NCBI GenBank assembly: GCA_020445785.1
Contig: JAGRFZ010000146.1
Location: 1 to 39,244 of the forward strand
Direction: 5' to 3'
Source: Rhodocyclaceae bacterium
Lineage (GTDB): Bacteria; Pseudomonadota; Gammaproteobacteria; Burkholderiales; Rhodocyclaceae
Length of the DNA stretch: 39,244 nucleotides
Both the position numbers and the translations under genes were made by a program. Of this stretch, positions 17,512 through 25,435 are shown piece after piece; the first letter of the stretch is position 1, and every line of letters starts with the position of its first letter. The notes beneath the pieces were generated by a model. That model did not search any database. It was not told the DNA's origin and saw only the letters and a list, made by a program, of their open reading frames with translations.

Positions 17512-17851
17512 CGGAATGTCCACGCGATCGCGTTGAAGAGCCGCGCGACGCAACGAGCTCCGCAGCGCGGGCCGCCGCTTGCGTGTCCGTCGCATGCGGT
17601 ACCGAGCTGCCGGAAAGGATTCCCCGCGGTGTGCGCGGGTGTCGAAAGAAGTATTGGTTTCATGGGATGCCGTCCAACCGGTCGGCCGAACTTCGGTCAT
17701 GGCAAGCAAGCCGTGTGCCGACCTGGATCGGCACGCCGGTACAGTGAATCGATGAAGGTTTCCCCGCTGTCCGGAACGGATACGCTCCGGATTCTTGGTT
17801 TCGGGAAGGGTTTCGCGCCGGATTCGAGCGTGGGAATCGACGCGATGCCGG
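17512..17851. other. 340-bp intergenic region upstream of ccmD
   Basis: No coding pattern of its own is evident. It contains a sigma-54-like promoter motif on the minus strand (17705-17720), an 8-base GAATCGAT (17746-17753) also present in a palindrome near the 34391 promoter, and paired TCCGGA palindromes around 17770-17792 that could fold as a hairpin after the TPR gene. Confidence 0.45.
17705..17720 (-). promoter_or_regulatory. Sigma-54-type promoter upstream of ccmD/ccmFGHI
   Basis: Read on the minus strand: CGGCAC-N5-TTGCT. The -12 element is perfect, the -24 element matches five of six positions, and the GG-N10-GC spacing is exact. The predicted start is near 17694, about 183 nt before the ccmD GTG. 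It would link cytochrome maturation to the same sigma-54 control as the cytochromes. Confidence 0.5.
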
Positions 17852-18454
17852 TCAGCCTGGCGCTTCTTCGCGCTCGGGCCGTGTCGGGCCCGAGTCGGGT
17901 CGCTCGAGCTCTTGGCGGGTCTGGTCCAGCCGCGCGCGCCATTCCCAGATGGCGGATTCGGCCTTTCGGCGATACGGGTCCTCGGCTGCGCTGCGGTGGA
18001 TATAGGTTCGCATGGCGCCGATCGCGCCGGGCAGGTCCTCGAGCCCTTCGAGCGCCACGGCCAGCCCGTAATAGGCATTGGCCTGCTCTGGATTCAGTTC
18101 GATCGCGGTCGCGAAGAAGTCGTGGGCGGCAGGCCACTGGGCCAGCCCGACCAGGGAGAATCCCATGTTGACGTGGGCCTCCGGCAGCCGCGGGGCCAAC
18201 TGCAGCACCCGGTGGAAGGCCTGTGCGGCTTCGTCGAAGCGTCGTGCATGGAGCATCACCACGCCTTGGCGGAAACGCTGTTCGAGTTCGGAGCGGCGTT
18301 GCATTTCGGCATGACCCCGCATACGCAGCGACTTTGCTGCACCGACGAGGTCGTCGTAGCGCGCCAGCAGCAGGCCGCCGAGAAGGATGCCGGCGACGGT
18401 GAGGGCCAGCGCCAGGGGACGCCGGTCGCGACGCTGGTCAGCGGGCCGCTTCAT
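17852..18454 (-). CDS. Membrane-anchored TPR protein
   Basis: 200 aa. A basic N-terminus and one membrane helix (about 14-32, LALALTVAGILLGGLLLARY) are followed by TPR repeats (about 58-160): FRQGVVMLHARRFDEAAQAF, AHVNMGFSLVGLAQWPAAHDFF and AYYGLAVALEGLEDLPGAI. The C-terminus is charged. It overlaps the oxidase-like gene by 17 bp, so the two are coupled. TPR proteins of this type resemble the CcmI/CcmH TPR half or assembly chaperones. It may help assemble the oxidase-like protein or present apocytochromes, but no specific family is recognised. Confidence 0.8.
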   Translation of the reverse strand: MKRPADQRRDRRPLALALTVAGILLGGLLLARYDDLVGAAKSLRMRGHAEMQRRSELEQRFRQGVVMLHARRFDEAAQAFHRVLQLAPRLPEAHVNMGFSLVGLAQWPAAHDFFATAIELNPEQANAYYGLAVALEGLEDLPGAIGAMRTYIHRSAAEDPYRRKAESAIWEWRARLDQTRQELERPDSGPTRPEREEAPG

Positions 18455-19781
18455 TATTGTGGATTCCTCGGCCGGCGGCGAGCGGCCACAGTCGGGTGAG
18501 TACCAGGTAGGCGAACATCAGAATGCCGATCGTGGCGAGCAGGCCGCCAATGCCGAGCAACATCCTCGATATGGTTTCGATGCTCCAACTGAGGCCGAGG
18601 TCTCCGGGTGTCTTGCGGGGTGCGCCCATCAGCCCGGCGCCGGCCAGCCCGCACATCATCAGCAGTATGCCCCAGCCATAGCAGGACAATTGGATGCCAG
18701 CCACGCGGGTGTCGACACTCGTGGTGCCGAGCCGAGGGAGGAGTTGGAATGCAGTCGCCATGAAGGCCAGGGTGACTGCGCCGATCGTGCCGTGGTAGTG
18801 CGCGGTGACGAGGGTCGTCTGGCCGTCGATGGCGGCGCCGAACACCAGCCCCAGGGCGAACAATGCGCCGGACAGACGAAAGCCCGGGCGGGGGCGCGGG
18901 CTGGCGCTCAGCAACAGCGCGAAGAGGATGGCCGGCGCCGGCCACGAAGTCCACTGCATCAGCCGCGTAAACCCGACGACATGATCGGCGGCGAATGGGT
19001 CGTGGGTGCTTGCCAGCAGGATTCCGGCGGCGATCGGCGCGGCCGCCAACAGCAGCAGGCCGGTATAGGTCGCCGGTGCCGTCACACGCTGCACGGGAGG
19101 TGCGAGGGCCATCCAACAGACCATCATCAGCAGCACCAGGACGAATTGCCATAGGTGCCCTGGACCCCAGAACAGCGCTTCGAAGTACGCGAGTCCACGG
19201 ACCGCATCGGCGATCGCCAGATGGGTCGCGAGGGCCAAGCCCAGGCAGGCGACGAAGCCCATCGCGGCCAGCCGCAGGCCGAGCACCCGGGTCGCCGCGA
19301 GGTCTGCCGGCAGACGCAGCGTCAGCGGCAGGCTGCTGCGCCCGGCGCGGACCGCCAGCGCCAGCCCGAACAGCAGGAAGGCGCCGATGAAGAACTCGGA
19401 GTCGAGCACGGGCAGGTAATTGCTCATCAAGGGCTGCGGTGTTCCGACGCCGACCGACAGGGCGATGCCGGCCGCACCGGCGGCGGCGGTGATCAGGCAG
19501 GCCTGGTCGATCATGCTTGGTCGGCGGGGTGCGGCGAGTGCCCACAGGCAGGCGGCGAAGGCCATGAACCAGACGCCCTGTGAGAGGGTGACGTGGAGCG
19601 TCAGGGCGACCCGGTAGAACTCGGCGCCGGGAAAGAGCTGGCCGACGGCCGGAACCCGTGCCAGTGCAATCAGGATCGCGAACAACCCGGCCACCGCCAC
19701 GGCGCCCGCGGCGAGGGCCAGCCAGTGCAGGGCGTGGCTGCGCTGATCGGCGTCGAAGGCACGCTCGGCCTGCCTGGTCAC
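18438..19781 (-). CDS. Orphan heme-copper oxidase subunit I-like protein
   Basis: 447 aa from GTG 19781, chosen for the AGGAGGG ribosome site eight bases upstream. It has about 12 membrane helices. Histidines line up with subunit I of the cbb3/NorB side of the heme-copper family: TLHVTLSQG (low-spin heme, helix II), GPGHLWQF (Cu-B, helix VI) and TAHYHGTIG (both hemes, helix X). In helix VII, where Cu-B normally takes a His-His pair, the sequence is ADHVVGF, so one histidine appears replaced by Asp. No subunit II, CcoO or CcoP is nearby. It could be a terminal oxidase or NO reductase module using cytochromes encoded here, or a heme-binding protein without oxidase activity. Confidence 0.75.
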   Translation of the reverse strand: MTRQAERAFDADQRSHALHWLALAAGAVAVAGLFAILIALARVPAVGQLFPGAEFYRVALTLHVTLSQGVWFMAFAACLWALAAPRRPSMIDQACLITAAAGAAGIALSVGVGTPQPLMSNYLPVLDSEFFIGAFLLFGLALAVRAGRSSLPLTLRLPADLAATRVLGLRLAAMGFVACLGLALATHLAIADAVRGLAYFEALFWGPGHLWQFVLVLLMMVCWMALAPPVQRVTAPATYTGLLLLAAAPIAAGILLASTHDPFAADHVVGFTRLMQWTSWPAPAILFALLLSASPRPRPGFRLSGALFALGLVFGAAIDGQTTLVTAHYHGTIGAVTLAFMATAFQLLPRLGTTSVDTRVAGIQLSCYGWGILLMMCGLAGAGLMGAPRKTPGDLGLSWSIETISRMLLGIGGLLATIGILMFAYLVLTRLWPLAAGRGIHNNEAAR

Positions 19782-19788
19782 TGAACGA

Positions 19789-19795
19789 CCCTCCT
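19789..19795 (-). promoter_or_regulatory. Strong ribosome binding site deciding the GTG start at 19781
   Basis: On the minus strand AGGAGGG lies eight bases before GTG 19781. It favours this start over the in-frame upstream start at 19847, whose extra 22 residues are polar and unconserved in type. Confidence 0.7.
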
Positions 19796-19929
19796 GTCGC
19801 GATGCCGCATCCTCCCGGTGGGGCGGGAACGGGGCGTCGCGAAGCATGCCTTCGTGCCGTTCGAACAGCCTGGCTGGGCAAGGCCGGCCCTGCCGTGGGC
19901 GCGCACTTCGGGCGGCCGCGTATGCGGGG

Positions 19930-20742
19930 TCATACCGCCCCCTTGTGGGGTGATTCGGAGACGAAGGGCACGCCGAAGAAGGTGAGGAATGCGAGCACGA
20001 AAACGGCCACGATCATCCACGCATTGCGCACCGGCAGGGGTCGATAGGTGACACGCAGGTGGATCGCGAAGGCGAGTAGCAGCCAAGTCACGAAGGACCA
20101 GGTTTCGAGCGGATCCCAGGCCCAATAGCGGCCCCATGCGTCTTGCGCCCAGATGGCACCGGTGATCAGCATCAGGGTGTCGAAGATCAAGGCCAGCGCC
20201 ATGAAGCGATAAGCGAGTTCGTCCAGTCTGCGATCGTCCGGTAGCGCGGCGAAGCGCCCTTCGGCAATGCCGTAGCGGCGTAGCAGCACGACGCCGGCAA
20301 TGCCCAGGGCCACCAGGGTCGCGCCGAGGAAGACCTTGGCCATGCCGATGTGGATGAACAGCCAGGGCGTGCGGTATGTCGGTGGAAAGTGTCCCTCTCC
20401 GGGATGGGCGAGCATCAGCCAGCCCATCAGCACGAACATGACCGGCATCACCACCGCGGCGCTCGGGCGGATCTTAGGAATCCGCCAGTAGGCGATCAGG
20501 AACACCAGCATCAGGCTCCAGACGTTCGACGACAGGATCTCGAACAGGGTGATGAAGGGTCCGTGGTCGAGTCGCTGCCAGCGCAGGGCGAGGGAGGCCG
20601 TGTGCAGCAACAGGCCGGCGAGCAGCAGGCCCAGCACGACGCGGCCCTGCCGCCGCCCCAGGGCCACGCCGAAGATCGCCAGCACGCCGCCCAGCACGTA
20701 GGCGACGATGGCTGCCCAGAGCACTTGAAGTTCGCGTTCCAC
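19930..20742 (-). CDS. ccsA: Cytochrome c synthetase subunit CcsA/ResC
   Basis: 270 aa from GTG 20742, five bases after the ccs1 stop; the longer frame upstream is out-of-frame ccs1 sequence. About eight membrane helices are present, with the tryptophan-rich heme motif WGRYWAWDPLETW near residue 205 and histidines around LLLHTASL, GMAKVFLG and AFAIHLR regions as possible axial ligands. With Ccs1/ResB it forms the System II synthetase that exports heme and attaches it to CxxCH. It is the last gene of the cluster running from 36481, directly after the 11-heme cytochrome and ccs1. It may be dedicated to multiheme clients of this locus, since System I genes lie next door. Confidence 0.93.
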   Translation of the reverse strand: MERELQVLWAAIVAYVLGGVLAIFGVALGRRQGRVVLGLLLAGLLLHTASLALRWQRLDHGPFITLFEILSSNVWSLMLVFLIAYWRIPKIRPSAAVVMPVMFVLMGWLMLAHPGEGHFPPTYRTPWLFIHIGMAKVFLGATLVALGIAGVVLLRRYGIAEGRFAALPDDRRLDELAYRFMALALIFDTLMLITGAIWAQDAWGRYWAWDPLETWSFVTWLLLAFAIHLRVTYRPLPVRNAWMIVAVFVLAFLTFFGVPFVSESPHKGAV

Positions 20743-20746
20743 GGTC

Positions 20747-21787
20747 TCAGGCGTCCCAGGCCTTGCGGCGGAACTTGCCGGCGAAGTGCCAGCCGAGGCT
20801 GAGCACCGCGAGCGCCGCGGTCGCGGCGAGCCACGGCAGGGTCCAGTCGTAGAACACGTTGTATCCCATCCAGCTGCGAAGGCCGACCAGTTCGAGGCGG
20901 CCTTCCGGCAAGTCGATGGCCGCGCCCGGCCGAAGTTCCCAGCGCTCGGCGCCGTCGCGCACAATCACCCGGTAGTCCGAAGGCATGCGGAAGGCCGACG
21001 GCTGTGCCGGATCGAGAATGGTCTCGTCGAAATCGAGCAGGATCCACAGCATCCGGCGGGTGCCGGGAAGCGACCACTCGCGGGTCTGCTCGTACTCGTG
21101 GATCGGATACGACGGCAGGTGCACGGCGCCGAGGACCGCCTTGCCGCCAGTCGGCGTGAAGGTGAAGGTCGGGGCAAAGCCCTTGTTGAAACTGGTGTAG
21201 AAGCGGTAGCCCTCGACCACCAGCGGGTGCTGGTCGCCGATCGTCGACTCGCGCATGCGCCCACGCTCGTCGATCCAGCCGACGCGATTGCGGGTCGCGT
21301 CGCGTCGAATGCCCGGGGCGTAGTCGATGGTGAATCCGAGATTGGTGAAGCGGACCTGGTCGAGGTCGCCGGCGTGCCAGCGTGCGGTGTCGGTCGAGGT
21401 CAGCGCGCCGCCCTCGAACCAGGCGCCTTCGGTGAGTTCGAGCGTGCCCTTCAGGTAGCTCATGCGTCCCGCCGCGATCAGCAGCAGCAGTGCCACCAGT
21501 GCCAGATGGAAGACGATCAGCGCGGTCTGGCGGCGGAATGCCGGATTGCTCGTCAGCGCAGCCAGCAGATTGAACGCGAGCCCGGTCAGCGGCACGGCCA
21601 GCGGCCAGCTCCGCCAGGCTTCCGAGTTGTAGGCGAGCACGATCGCCGGCACCAGCAGCACCAGCAGGGCGAGGGTGAGCTTGAGCGATCCCAGCCACGC
21701 TGCGCCGCGCAGAAAAACGGGCGGCGTGGAGCCGCCCGAGGCGAGGGTCTGTTGCAGACCGGGATCGATCACGGGGGGCTGCTGCAC
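20747..21787 (-). CDS. resB: Cytochrome c synthetase subunit Ccs1/ResB
   Basis: 346 aa from GTG 21787, overlapping the end of the 11-heme gene by 19 bp. Membrane helices lie near 33-52, 64-80 and 90-108, a periplasmic domain spans about 110-310, and a final helix lies near 315-335 (LPWLAATAALAVLSLGWHFAGK). The LGSLKLTLALL start and the YxFYTSFNKGF and WMGYNVFYD segments fit the ResB family. It is shorter than many Ccs1 proteins (often 400-650 aa), with the periplasmic domain reduced. It works with CcsA in covalent heme attachment. Its overlap with the 11-heme gene suggests coupled translation. Confidence 0.92.
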   Translation of the reverse strand: MQQPPVIDPGLQQTLASGGSTPPVFLRGAAWLGSLKLTLALLVLLVPAIVLAYNSEAWRSWPLAVPLTGLAFNLLAALTSNPAFRRQTALIVFHLALVALLLLIAAGRMSYLKGTLELTEGAWFEGGALTSTDTARWHAGDLDQVRFTNLGFTIDYAPGIRRDATRNRVGWIDERGRMRESTIGDQHPLVVEGYRFYTSFNKGFAPTFTFTPTGGKAVLGAVHLPSYPIHEYEQTREWSLPGTRRMLWILLDFDETILDPAQPSAFRMPSDYRVIVRDGAERWELRPGAAIDLPEGRLELVGLRSWMGYNVFYDWTLPWLAATAALAVLSLGWHFAGKFRRKAWDA

Positions 21788-24363
21788 ACGCTCTTCATCC
21801 AGTCGATGCCCGCCTGGGTGTCGTTGCCGGTGTTGCCGTTGCTGCTCGGAATGCGATCACCCGCTGCCTTGCCGTCGGAGCCGCAGTTGTCCCAGTCCCA
21901 GTCCCCGCTCGGCGAGAAATTGATGATCTTCATCTTTGCCCGCGTGTAGTAGGGCCCGTTGCTGTAGTTGTCGCCGTTGCCGTTGATCGAGACTTCCTTG
22001 CTGCCGGTCTGGCCGGCCTCGGGGCCGACGTCGTTGAGGTTCACCAGCAGCATCTTGTTCTTCCAGCCGTGGGGAACGGCGACGTGGCACCAGGTGCAGA
22101 AGATGCGCTCGATCTTGTCGGTGTGGTAGTTGTGCAGGTTGCCCTTGCCGCGGACGCCATCGTAGAAGCCGGTGCGGCGGCCGGTATCGCTGCGACCGGC
22201 GTAGACCGGTCGGTCGTGGCACTTGAAACACAGGAAATCGGGCGTCGGCGTACCGTCACGGTCGGTGCCGCCGAGACCCGGGCCCCAGACCCCTTTCAGG
22301 ATGAACTTGTTCTGCGAGCCGTGCGGCCCCCACGGATTCGAGCCCGGATCGACGGTGGTGTTGCCGGTGTCGCTGCCGTGACAGTCGGAGCAATACATGG
22401 TCTGGGTGCCGACGTCGTTGGTCCAGGGGCTGAGCCAGGGCGAGGCATTGGTGATTCCGCGTGCGCCCAGGCTGCGACCGGTCGGGCCGACCACCGGGTG
22501 CCAGCCGCGGAAATTGTTGGACGAATAGGCCCCGTCGGCGCCGGTCGCGCCGCTTGCATTGTTGGGCTGGAACTCGCGGGCCTGGTTGGTGTAGCGGTCG
22601 AAGTTGGTACGGCCGTCGGGGTTGGTGCCGGTCAGGCTGGTGGAACTGTCGAGCCGGGGCCGGGTGTTGCCGCTCGGCAGCACGTTGTCGTCGGAGTAGC
22701 CGAAGTCCGAATGGCACTTGAGGCAGATCTGATATTCGCGCGTCAGGTAGGGTTGGGCGGCCGCGGTACTGGTGTTGGTGCCGGGGTCGCCGCGCTTGAC
22801 GATGTAACTGATCGGCAGCGCAAAGAAGGAACCGGACCCATAGACCGGCTCGACCCCCCACTGGCCTCGCAGGGCGCCGGAAATCGCATTCGAGTGGGGT
22901 GCCGAGTGGGCATGGGTTGCGCGGCTGTCGGACGAGGTGTTGAGCTGGGTCAGCGCCCCGGGCAGCCCGCTCGCGCTGCGAATGATGCGGTGGGGGTTGT
23001 GGCAATCGGTGCATTCGGCGTGGCGGTTGTCGAGAGTCGCGACGCCGAGGGTGGCCCGGGGCTCCATCAGGTCCTTCGCGCAGGCCGAACTCGGTCCGGT
23101 GCAGTCGCTCAGGCCGTCGGTGAAATTGGCATTGATGTCGTGCCGTTCCTCGCCGGCCGGTTGCTCCACCGAGCGGATCGGCATGTGCCGGCTCAGGTTG
23201 AAATCGCTTTCGATGTTCGGCACCGTGCCGCTGGCGGTGTTGACCACGCTCGAGGCGGCCGTGGTATGGCATTGGTAGCAGGTTTCCTCGAGCGCCGGAT
23301 TGCCGCCCGTCTTCGGCGTCGAGATGCTGTCGGTGCCTTCCCGGAGGAGACGACGAGAGCCCTGCACGGTATGCGTGTCGTGGCAGTTCAGACAAGCGGC
23401 CCGCCATACCGGTTGGGCATCCGGGAACTCCCGCAGTTGCGCCGGCAGGGTCTTGTAGGTCTCGTCCGCGGTGATTTCGTTGGCATGGACGGAAAAGGCC
23501 CAGCTCGCGTTGCCCTGGTTCTTGTCGTGGCAGGACAGGCAGATGATGTCCGAATCCGGATTGTGGGTGTCGGTGGGCTGCACCTCCTGGAAGCGGTTCT
23601 GGCGCAGGAACTTCTGCGGGCCCTTGGTGGACTCTTCGGTGTCGTACAGGTGCGGATCGTGGCAACTGGCGCACTGGATCTGGCCCTCGCCGACGTCGCC
23701 GGTCGGCTCGAGCGGGACGGCCGGTTTGAAGCCCGGCGCGCGGACGCCGATGATGGAACCGTCGGCCGGCCAGCGCTGCTGCGCGTCGACCGGGCGCAAT
23801 TCGCCGTCGCGGGTCGCCAGCGTGGCGTCGAAGGTGACCGAGATCGGGTGGTCGTTGGTCAGGTCAACCCCCAGGTCGCGGGTGAATCCGGTGGTTTCTC
23901 CCTCGCCGGCGGGCATCGAGCCGTCGGCGGCGGTGCCGGTCATGGAGATCGATACGTCGGTCTGGCCCGCCTTGACATTGACGTTTCCGATCGCCAGCGT
24001 GCCGTCGTGGCAGGACAGGCACAGTTTGGAGCTGCCGCCGGGCTGGTCCAGGGCCTGACCGCGGATGACCTCGGCGTCGAGACTCGACGACGTGTACGGC
24101 GTGTACGCGGTGGTGCCGAGTTCGCGATTCCACAATGGCGGGGGCGCCGCGGTGTTGGCCGCATGCGGCGTGTGGCAGAAGACACAGACCTCGGTTTCCG
24201 TACTGGCGAGAACGTTGCGCGACGGTGCGGTGCCGGTGGTGCGGCCGACCGCCGTCGCCGAAAAGTTGTGCTTGGTGGCGCGAATGTCCGACACCTTCTC
24301 GGCCGAGGCAATGCAGGAGAACAGGGCGAGCGCTAGGGCGACGAAGGGCTGGGCAGATCTCAT
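21769..24363 (-). CDS. Undecaheme cytochrome c with an OmcE-like N-terminal tetraheme head
   Basis: 864 aa from ATG 24363, one base after the upstream lipoprotein stop. A signal peptide (ending CIASAEK) is followed by 11 CxxCH sites: CVFCH, CLSCH, CASCH, CLSCH, CLNCH, CYQCH, CTDCH, CLKCH, CSDCH, CFKCH, CTWCH. The first 300 residues mirror the tetraheme protein at 33460-34305 in order: ATKHN, CVFCHTPH, APPPLWN, CLSCHDGT, LTNDHPI, CASCHDPH, CLSCH. Seven more hemes follow over about 500 residues, spaced widely with Ser/Thr/Asn/Gly-rich segments typical of secreted cytochromes. Extra cysteines (CTGPSSAC; two near the C-terminus) could form disulfides. It may be a surface cytochrome or an adaptor joining a tetraheme filament to the envelope (inference). 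Confidence 0.93.
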   Translation of the reverse strand: MRSAQPFVALALALFSCIASAEKVSDIRATKHNFSATAVGRTTGTAPSRNVLASTETEVCVFCHTPHAANTAAPPPLWNRELGTTAYTPYTSSSLDAEVIRGQALDQPGGSSKLCLSCHDGTLAIGNVNVKAGQTDVSISMTGTAADGSMPAGEGETTGFTRDLGVDLTNDHPISVTFDATLATRDGELRPVDAQQRWPADGSIIGVRAPGFKPAVPLEPTGDVGEGQIQCASCHDPHLYDTEESTKGPQKFLRQNRFQEVQPTDTHNPDSDIICLSCHDKNQGNASWAFSVHANEITADETYKTLPAQLREFPDAQPVWRAACLNCHDTHTVQGSRRLLREGTDSISTPKTGGNPALEETCYQCHTTAASSVVNTASGTVPNIESDFNLSRHMPIRSVEQPAGEERHDINANFTDGLSDCTGPSSACAKDLMEPRATLGVATLDNRHAECTDCHNPHRIIRSASGLPGALTQLNTSSDSRATHAHSAPHSNAISGALRGQWGVEPVYGSGSFFALPISYIVKRGDPGTNTSTAAAQPYLTREYQICLKCHSDFGYSDDNVLPSGNTRPRLDSSTSLTGTNPDGRTNFDRYTNQAREFQPNNASGATGADGAYSSNNFRGWHPVVGPTGRSLGARGITNASPWLSPWTNDVGTQTMYCSDCHGSDTGNTTVDPGSNPWGPHGSQNKFILKGVWGPGLGGTDRDGTPTPDFLCFKCHDRPVYAGRSDTGRRTGFYDGVRGKGNLHNYHTDKIERIFCTWCHVAVPHGWKNKMLLVNLNDVGPEAGQTGSKEVSINGNGDNYSNGPYYTRAKMKIINFSPSGDWDWDNCGSDGKAAGDRIPSSNGNTGNDTQAGIDWMKSVCSSPP

Positions 24364-24364
24364 C

Positions 24365-25435
24365 TTATTGGTTGTTTCCCAGATACTGGAAAATCGCGAC
24401 GCGGCCGTTGAAGGTGTCGGCAACAAAGATCCTGCCGAGGTCGTCGACAGCGACGCCGGACGGAAGGTAAAAGTTTCCGACCGCGTGGCCGACGCCGCCG
24501 ATCGGCATCAAAAATTGCCCATTCTCATTGAATATCAACAAATTATCGTATAGCGACTCGACGATATAGACGTTCCCGTCGGCATCGGTTGCGACCCCTT
24601 TCGGTCGCACCAGATTACCCATGTAGAGGCCTCGCCGGCCGATGCTCCGTACCACTTCTCCAGTATCGATACGCAGGATCTGTACCCGGCTGTTCATGGT
24701 GTCCGTGACATACAGCTCACCGCCGCGGATCGCGAGGTGGGTCGGGTAGTTGAAGCTGCCCGTGTCGTGGCCTCGCTGGCCAAAGCTGCGCAAGGCGCTA
24801 CCGTCGCGGGAGTACTCCCGAATCACATGGCCGTGGGTGTCGGAAACGTAGAGCAGGCCGCTAACGGGATCGCGCGCAATGCCGGTCGGGCGTGCGATCT
24901 CGCCGACTCCGATCGGCTGCAGCGTGGTGCCGTCCGGCAAGAGGTGGGCAATGAAACCGAGTTCGGCATCGGCGACCCAGAAACTGCCGTCGTCATCGGT
25001 GGCGATGCCGATCGGTGCGATGAAGCGGCGCTGGCCGGATGCATATTCGAGGATGCGCAGGTCCCCCTCGATGCTGTCGAAGACGAAGACGGCCGCACGA
25101 CTGACGTCGCTCACCAGAATACGGCCATCGGCGTCGACGGCGACGCCCTGGGGCCGCTGCAGGCTCTTTGGCCGGCTGTCGGCGAGCCCGACCAGCCAGC
25201 GGAAGAAGCGGGTCAGGGCGCCGTCTGCGGATTCGTCGCGGACGAAATTTTCTTCGCCGAATAGCTGCCCGGCGAACTGGTAGCGCGGAATCTCGGGACT
25301 GGGGGGCCACATCAGGCGTGAGAGCTGAGGATCGTCGCCGACGCCCAGGTGCAGCCGGGACGGTGCGGTCGAACAGGCCCCGAGGGCCACGAGCAGCAGC
25401 AGGGACGTCAGGCGGAACCAGTGGGTCACTGCCAT
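24365..25435 (-). CDS. NHL-repeat lipoprotein
   Basis: 356 aa from ATG 25435, overlapping the upstream stop as TGATG. Signal with lipobox LGAC (Cys near 21), then a WPPSPEIPRYQF segment and six NHL blades from about residue 90 to the end, each with the pattern (R/Y)P-x-G-(V/I)-A-x-D-x-x-G-x-(V/I)-(Y/F)-V-(A/S)-D. It should be an outer-membrane-anchored periplasmic or surface beta-propeller. It is paralogous to the lipoprotein at 34567-35700. NHL proteins are frequent neighbours of multiheme cytochromes in metal-respiring bacteria, with a scaffold or assembly role suspected but not shown. It lies between the soluble propeller gene and the 11-heme cytochrome. Confidence 0.88.
   Translation of the reverse strand: MAVTHWFRLTSLLLLVALGACSTAPSRLHLGVGDDPQLSRLMWPPSPEIPRYQFAGQLFGEENFVRDESADGALTRFFRWLVGLADSRPKSLQRPQGVAVDADGRILVSDVSRAAVFVFDSIEGDLRILEYASGQRRFIAPIGIATDDDGSFWVADAELGFIAHLLPDGTTLQPIGVGEIARPTGIARDPVSGLLYVSDTHGHVIREYSRDGSALRSFGQRGHDTGSFNYPTHLAIRGGELYVTDTMNSRVQILRIDTGEVVRSIGRRGLYMGNLVRPKGVATDADGNVYIVESLYDNLLIFNENGQFLMPIGGVGHAVGNFYLPSGVAVDDLGRIFVADTFNGRVAIFQYLGNNQ

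Noticed and set aside
22069-24336. Long open frame on the plus strand (755 codons) opposite the 11-heme cytochrome
   Set aside because: It is an antisense shadow: high G+C removes stops, the translation is Val/Gly/Arg-rich with no domain, and the minus strand carries 11 CxxCH motifs.
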